Source: Vibrio aerogenes (GTDB taxonomy: Bacteria > Pseudomonadota > Gammaproteobacteria > Enterobacterales > Vibrionaceae). From it: DNA of 64,000 bases. The notes under the pieces are model-generated. The model saw only the letters and a program-made list of their open reading frames with translations, had not been told where the DNA came from and ran no database searches. This document shows, in pieces, positions 59,807-64,000 of the stretch; positions within the stretch are counted from its first letter, which is position 1, and every line of letters starts with the position of its first letter. The position numbers were made by a program, and so were the translations under genes. The DNA is taken from NCBI RefSeq assembly GCF_024346755.1, contig NZ_AP024862.1, positions 434,001-498,000 of the forward strand. Direction: 5' to 3'.

Positions 59807-61046
59807 GAGATCCCTCCTTAAATACCGGGTGGCCCTGATAGTCGTAGATCTTGATGGCATCTTCGAAAAAATGAAAAGGGACTTTGAGCCCTGTCTGAGG
59901 TTTACGCATAAAGTTAATGGCAATATCTGGCGTTTTTACAATGCCGACTGGTAATTCATCTGGTTGAACAAGACCCTGTATCAAGTGAAGACTGTATTGG
60001 CTTGCGAGCAAAGCGTTATTTTTAAAACTGACGCCAATAGACATAAATACACTGTCTGGTCCGGCAACGACATGGCTTGGGGTCACACTCAAAACCGGTA
60101 TGTCGCCTGCATGTGCATTAATCTGGTCGATCATCATAAATAATTCGGTACTTCCGGTCAGAAGAAAAATACTGTCATCTGTGTGAGCACTTTGTGCTGA
60201 GAATTCAAGCATGGGTTGATACAGTGAGTAAGCCAAGTGATGGAGATTCACTTCGATAAGCTCGAGGCTGATTCCTGTGTCTGTTACTGCAAGGTAGTGC
60301 TGCAGGGGTAAAACCTGTGTTTGAATTGAGCTGCTGTTTTTTCCGTGATAAATCACCGCAATCCGTCGTAGCCTGGGCAGGAATTTCTGCTTCAGGTATT
60401 CAATTTGAGTGCTGATATCAATATTAAGTGATGTATAGGCAATGTGGTTGCCGGAAACTTTCCGGGCAGAGGGAATGAGCCCCATCGCAACCGGGTTTTT
60501 ACTACACACCGTAATGACTGGTATCGAACCGTATTGGTAGTTCTTCGTTAAGAGTCTTGTCGCTGCTGAACCCATCGCAAAGATTTGATTGAACTGCTTT
60601 GTTTCGGCGAGTTTTATGGCCGCAAGCGCTGTGGTCTCCGATCCTTGATAATTAAGGATAATAAATTCGGCCCGAATACCATTCCGGGCATACTCATCGA
60701 TAATCGTTTGTGCAGAAATATCGTAAGCTGATGATGATTTTGATTGTAAAACCAATAGCTTAATATCAGATTTGGGCGTCGTTTTTACCCGGACGACTTT
60801 GTTGTGCTGTCCCGGAAGAAACGAGGAGCCCGAGCATGAGTAAGGTTCAAATACCTCCGGGTCTGAGCGCATCACTTGTTTTAGATACCGGCAGAAATGA
60901 GGTGTTTTCTGCTGATGTTGTCTTTTCGCATCGGACCTGATGTCTGAAAGAATGTTTGCAATATCTTCCGTGGCTTTTGCAGGCGTAAACCCACTGACAA
61001 GGCACAGCAAAAGAAGTGAAATGAGCTTGATGTGGTCATTGTTCAT
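59787..61046 (-). CDS. Periplasmic binding protein-like, ABC_sub_bind (PF04392)-type
   Basis: A 419-residue exported protein with a signal peptide (residues ~1-25; cleavage after AKA). The mature part has a two-lobed type-I binding fold pattern: SAYDISAQTIIDEYARNGI, FNQIFAMGSAATRLLTKNY, IPVITVCSKNPVAMGLI, RLRRIAVIYHGKNSS, LLTGSTELFMMIDQI. This resembles PF04392 proteins, which accompany transporters or sensor kinases. Its start overlaps the MFS gene's stop by 4 bp and its end overlaps the next gene by 20 bp. It may present a ligand to the sensor-like domains of the MFS protein. Confidence 0.75.
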   Translation of the reverse strand: MNNDHIKLISLLLLCLVSGFTPAKATEDIANILSDIRSDAKRQHQQKTPHFCRYLKQVMRSDPEVFEPYSCSGSSFLPGQHNKVVRVKTTPKSDIKLLVLQSKSSSAYDISAQTIIDEYARNGIRAEFIILNYQGSETTALAAIKLAETKQFNQIFAMGSAATRLLTKNYQYGSIPVITVCSKNPVAMGLIPSARKVSGNHIAYTSLNIDISTQIEYLKQKFLPRLRRIAVIYHGKNSSSIQTQVLPLQHYLAVTDTGISLELIEVNLHHLAYSLYQPMLEFSAQSAHTDDSIFLLTGSTELFMMIDQINAHAGDIPVLSVTPSHVVAGPDSVFMSIGVSFKNNALLASQYSLHLIQGLVQPDELPVGIVKTPDIAINFMRKPQTGLKVPFHFFEDAIKIYDYQGHPVFKEGSHEFNKK

Positions 61047-63481
61047 GAGGGTTGTGCTCCTTTAGCCTGATGCGACAGAATAAAGAAAATGCTACCGGAA
61101 AAGGCGATATAAACACCGAGTAACATGATGCGTGGTGGCTCAATCCCGCCGTTAGAAATCAGAAAAAATGCAGCCAGGGATGGACCTGAGATATGGCCCA
61201 GCCGTTCGAGAAAACGGTATGCAGCTGAAAGTGTGTTCTTGCCTAAAAGCCGGGCCGATTTTGTATTCAGAACCTGAGGAATGACAGCGCTTTGAATCAG
61301 CCCCTGCGAAAGCCCCAACAGAAAAACGCCGCAGGAAAATCTCAGTGCGTTGCAGGATTCCCGGCTGAGATATCCATTGAAATGGGTAAGAAATGGATCA
61401 TTCAGTGAACCCAGACCAATGATGACTAACGCAACGCCACTGCCGAGACAACCCAGCCAGATGATCCTGTGGTGTGATTCTGTCAATTGCGGATAGCGTC
61501 GCTGTAACACTGTTGCCGCCATTGAACCAAGATAGTAACAAACCAGTATCTGTCCGATTAAGTCAGGTTGAAATTGCTGGCTTGCCAACAGAATAGGCAG
61601 CAAAAAAACGATGATACCAACATAGAGGGCTTTGGCTGGAAAGCCAACCAGCATGACACTTTTATAGATGTCGATATCTTTCAATAGTGTCAGGAAAGTT
61701 TTCGGTGATTTGTGTTCCTGCAAGGCGAGGTTTGAGGCTTTTTCTGCAACTGACAGATGTGCTGGCTGTCCGGGTTGAATATCACGGATACAAATGACAC
61801 AACTGACAAAGGCGATCATGCCAAGAAATCCACCAAACATGAAGACGTGCTTTTCACCTAACGTATAGGCGAGCAGTGCGCCGATTGTCATTCCGGATAT
61901 TGTGCTGATATTGAAACCCGAGAGTATTTTCTCTCCGCTTTTGAGCTGAGGAAGATGGGAAGAGGCGGTGAGCAGATAACTTTGTACCGCAATGAAAAAT
62001 ACACTTTGGGTTGCGCCCGAAAGTGCCCGGCATAGTATGAGAATATGTGGATTGGTTGTCGTTGCCAGTCCGGATTGAGTCAGTGTTGCTATAAATAGTG
62101 ACAGTATCAGCATGTGCCGCAGGCTGTGCTTTTCTGCCCAACGTCCTGCCGGAATCAACATTGCAGCAAAACAGATGTAATAGACACAAAAAGCCATACT
62201 GGCTGTATAGGGACTCCCCGCTAATGTTTGAGCCAGATATGATGAAATAAAAGATAGACTGATTGACTCTGTCAGGACACCCAAAACGAATAGTGGCAGC
62301 AAATGATATACAGATTGTTCTACCTGAATTTGAGTCGCTCCGGAAGGTGAACTGAGATACCGGATATACCGCCTGGATATTGATTCGGAAGGCAACATAC
62401 CACCGATAAACAGGTTTGCCAGTAACAGTGATGCCAGAAAAAGGACCAGAATATTTCTGGCGACACGGATGACCTTTTGATAAATGACGGACCATGGCGT
62501 TTCTATGATCAGAACATAATCACTGTCCGCAAGTCTCCGGCATACTCTGACAGAGGATTTGTGCGGTGCAGGTGCGCAGCTACTTAAGATGACTTCCGGC
62601 TGGCTCGCTTGTTTCGGGCTGAAAACGATTTTGCCTTGTTTGCTGATGTACAGGTAGCTGATATCAGGATTATTTGCTGCATAGTCATTAAGAAGCTGGT
62701 TCAGACCACTGAAATTTGAAGTGAGATCAAATCCCATTTTCAGTGGAGAAGATAAGCGGGATTCTATTGCATCGGCCAGTGTGACTGAACTGGATTTCAA
62801 CTGATCCTGATAAAGAGAGATGTACTGGAATGTAACAATGGTTGTCACCAGTAAGAACATACAGTGATGAAGCCATTTTTTAAAACGTACCCGCTTTGCC
62901 ATGCTCAACTTTTCCTGCATGAGAAGAAGAACAGGACAAATCAGCATGAAAATGGCAACCAGCCGGGTAACCGGACGAAACTGGAGCAGAATAGGCCGGG
63001 AAAAAAGCCCGGCAGTGAGCGTTATGTCTATCAGAGCTTCTGGTGTATTCCCGACCGGGTACACCAGATGATATTGATTTATATGATTAATTTCTTTAAG
63101 TAATCCGCTCAGATTAAAATGAATATGCTCCAGTAACTGCTTTTCCGGCATGCTGCAGCGTAGATCATGTGAGTACAAATCCGCACCTTGGTGCTTTTCA
63201 TTGTTTAAGGGATTGATTTTAGACAAAGTTGCCTGCTCAATTTGTGGATGGTTGAGTGCAAATTGATATAACCTGACGGAAAATCCCGGATATTCCATTG
63301 GCAAGCCGAGTTTGAGATTATATTCGATGTCTTTACTGACCATCTGTACCTGCTTACATATCTGGTTGAGCGTCAATGACGGAATCACCCGGTATGATTC
63401 CCCTACGCCGATGAATATGAGTAACCCGACAGATACCAGCATGACACTAAAAGATACACACAGTCTCAGAATTTTTGTCAC
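61043..63481 (-). CDS. MFS transporter fused to N-terminal periplasmic sensor-like domains
   Basis: An 812-residue inner-membrane fusion. The N-terminal ~365 residues have a first membrane helix (~8-28) and a periplasmic part to ~165. Two more helices (~170-225) are followed by a second periplasmic domain of Cache type (LNQLLNDYAANNPDISYLYISKQGKIVFSP), then another helix (~338-362). From ~390 to the end is a full 12-helix major facilitator domain (YYICFAAMLIPAGRWAEKHSLRHML; CRALSGATQSVFFIAVQSYLL). Ordinary MFS proteins are half this length. The system may be a ligand-gated exporter or importer. The ribosome site GGAGGATCTCCAG precedes ATG 63481. Confidence 0.8.
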   Translation of the reverse strand: MTKILRLCVSFSVMLVSVGLLIFIGVGESYRVIPSLTLNQICKQVQMVSKDIEYNLKLGLPMEYPGFSVRLYQFALNHPQIEQATLSKINPLNNEKHQGADLYSHDLRCSMPEKQLLEHIHFNLSGLLKEINHINQYHLVYPVGNTPEALIDITLTAGLFSRPILLQFRPVTRLVAIFMLICPVLLLMQEKLSMAKRVRFKKWLHHCMFLLVTTIVTFQYISLYQDQLKSSSVTLADAIESRLSSPLKMGFDLTSNFSGLNQLLNDYAANNPDISYLYISKQGKIVFSPKQASQPEVILSSCAPAPHKSSVRVCRRLADSDYVLIIETPWSVIYQKVIRVARNILVLFLASLLLANLFIGGMLPSESISRRYIRYLSSPSGATQIQVEQSVYHLLPLFVLGVLTESISLSFISSYLAQTLAGSPYTASMAFCVYYICFAAMLIPAGRWAEKHSLRHMLILSLFIATLTQSGLATTTNPHILILCRALSGATQSVFFIAVQSYLLTASSHLPQLKSGEKILSGFNISTISGMTIGALLAYTLGEKHVFMFGGFLGMIAFVSCVICIRDIQPGQPAHLSVAEKASNLALQEHKSPKTFLTLLKDIDIYKSVMLVGFPAKALYVGIIVFLLPILLASQQFQPDLIGQILVCYYLGSMAATVLQRRYPQLTESHHRIIWLGCLGSGVALVIIGLGSLNDPFLTHFNGYLSRESCNALRFSCGVFLLGLSQGLIQSAVIPQVLNTKSARLLGKNTLSAAYRFLERLGHISGPSLAAFFLISNGGIEPPRIMLLGVYIAFSGSIFFILSHQAKGAQPS

Positions 63482-63517
63482 TGGAGATCCTCCTGTGAGA
63501 ATTGAAGTGGATAACGT

Positions 63518-64000
63518 TTAAACAGGAAAGTGAGTCAGCAGCGGCGGGCGCCACATCTGAAAATGGTCGATTGTATTGACCAGTTGATTCAGAATCAGCT
63601 CGTCATAGGTGATGTGCAGCTGTTCGAGTCCCATGGCAACCAGGCTGGTTTTTTCTTCTGTGGGTGATTTAATATCTGGCTTGGGGTTGGCTTCCAGAAC
63701 ATGAAGGTGTCCGGCATGGTCCATTCTCAGGTCTAGGCGAATCAGACCATACAGATCCAGAGAGGTATAGAGTTTAGTTGCAATATGGCTCAGTAAATGA
63801 TGTAAATACAGCTCTGTATGTTCATCCAGTGGCCGGATAGAGTCTGAGGTAATAGGGCTTGTATCCATTGAAGTAAAGATACGATCAGAACCATTCAACC
63901 GGCGCTCAAAGTGTGCAAAGCAACATACGTCTTCTTCATAAGGTGGTGAAAAATCAGTGTGCATCCGGGGGGGGGCTTCATCGCGGCAACACAATATTCT
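63518..64000 (-). CDS. ATP-grasp enzyme, D-Ala-D-Ala ligase-like, C-terminal part (cut by window edge)
   Basis: Only the last ~160 residues are in the window; the frame is open at the right edge. The sequence YGLIRLDLRMDHAGHLHVLEANPKPDI is the C-terminal ATP-grasp signature of D-Ala-D-Ala ligase-type enzymes, with the metal-binding Asp, Glu and Asn. These ligases join carboxyl groups to amino or thiol groups, often making dipeptides. It ends 36 bp before the MFS-sensor gene and so heads the cluster. A run of nine C residues (63967-63975 as G on the plus strand) lies within the frame. Confidence 0.75.
   Translation of the reverse strand, partial: RILCCRDEAPPRMHTDFSPPYEEDVCCFAHFERRLNGSDRIFTSMDTSPITSDSIRPLDEHTELYLHHLLSHIATKLYTSLDLYGLIRLDLRMDHAGHLHVLEANPKPDIKSPTEEKTSLVAMGLEQLHITYDELILNQLVNTIDHFQMWRPPLLTHFPV

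Overview
The window looks like a chromosomal segment of a Vibrionaceae bacterium, most likely a Vibrio. The gene content supports this: a betIBA-proXWV choline operon, a LasA-type M23 protease, a Tat-exported PhoX-like protein, and a symporter/DUF294/exonuclease module as found in Vibrio. Coding is dense on both strands. No rRNA, tRNA, phage, transposase or CRISPR array was seen. This is an accessory catabolic region: arginine, choline/betaine and myo-inositol use, several solute-import systems, and secreted proteins.

Left part (1-12.6 kb): a chemoreceptor is followed by a plus-strand arginine locus. It holds an ABC importer (substrate-binding protein, two permeases, ATPase), an ArgR-type AraC regulator, and the arginine succinyltransferase pathway genes for a two-subunit transferase (aruF, aruG), aruD/astD, aruB/astB and aruE/astE. 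The layout is that of Pseudomonas aot-argR-aru rather than the usual Vibrio ast cluster, and the transaminase (aruC/astC) is absent.

Middle (12.6-40 kb): small membrane and secreted proteins come first (MBL hydrolase, M23 protease, DUF3592, NTF2-like, PPC-CAP). Next is an uncharacterised unit made of a FadR-type regulator, a GMC oxidoreductase, an orphan substrate-binding protein and an AotO-like deacylase. It is followed by betIBA-proXWV, a DUF285 repeat protein, a PhoX-like protein, a GlxA-type regulator with a GAPDH paralogue, and an EamA exporter.

Right part (40-58.5 kb): a myo-inositol catabolic region holds an RpiR-type regulator, a GntP permease, an Fe-dependent alcohol dehydrogenase, a symporter/DUF294/exonuclease module, iolG, iolE, iolC-DUF2090, iolD, iolB and an aldo/keto reductase. 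A palindrome TGAAA-N6-TTTCA, or a close variant, lies before almost every transcription unit and in front of the EamA gene, which defines a probable regulon. iolA is not present. A possible plus-strand small RNA with an operator, a -10 box and a terminator lies between iolE and iolG.

The last 5.5 kb (58.5-64 kb) is a compact minus-strand cluster that I could not assign to a known system: an ATP-grasp ligase (cut by the window edge), an MFS transporter fused to two periplasmic sensor-like domains, a PF04392-like binding protein and a coiled-coil membrane protein. It is the best candidate here for an undescribed system. Two further unexplained patterns are short tandem arrays (15-18 bp units) in many intergenic gaps and two kinds of dispersed palindromic element.
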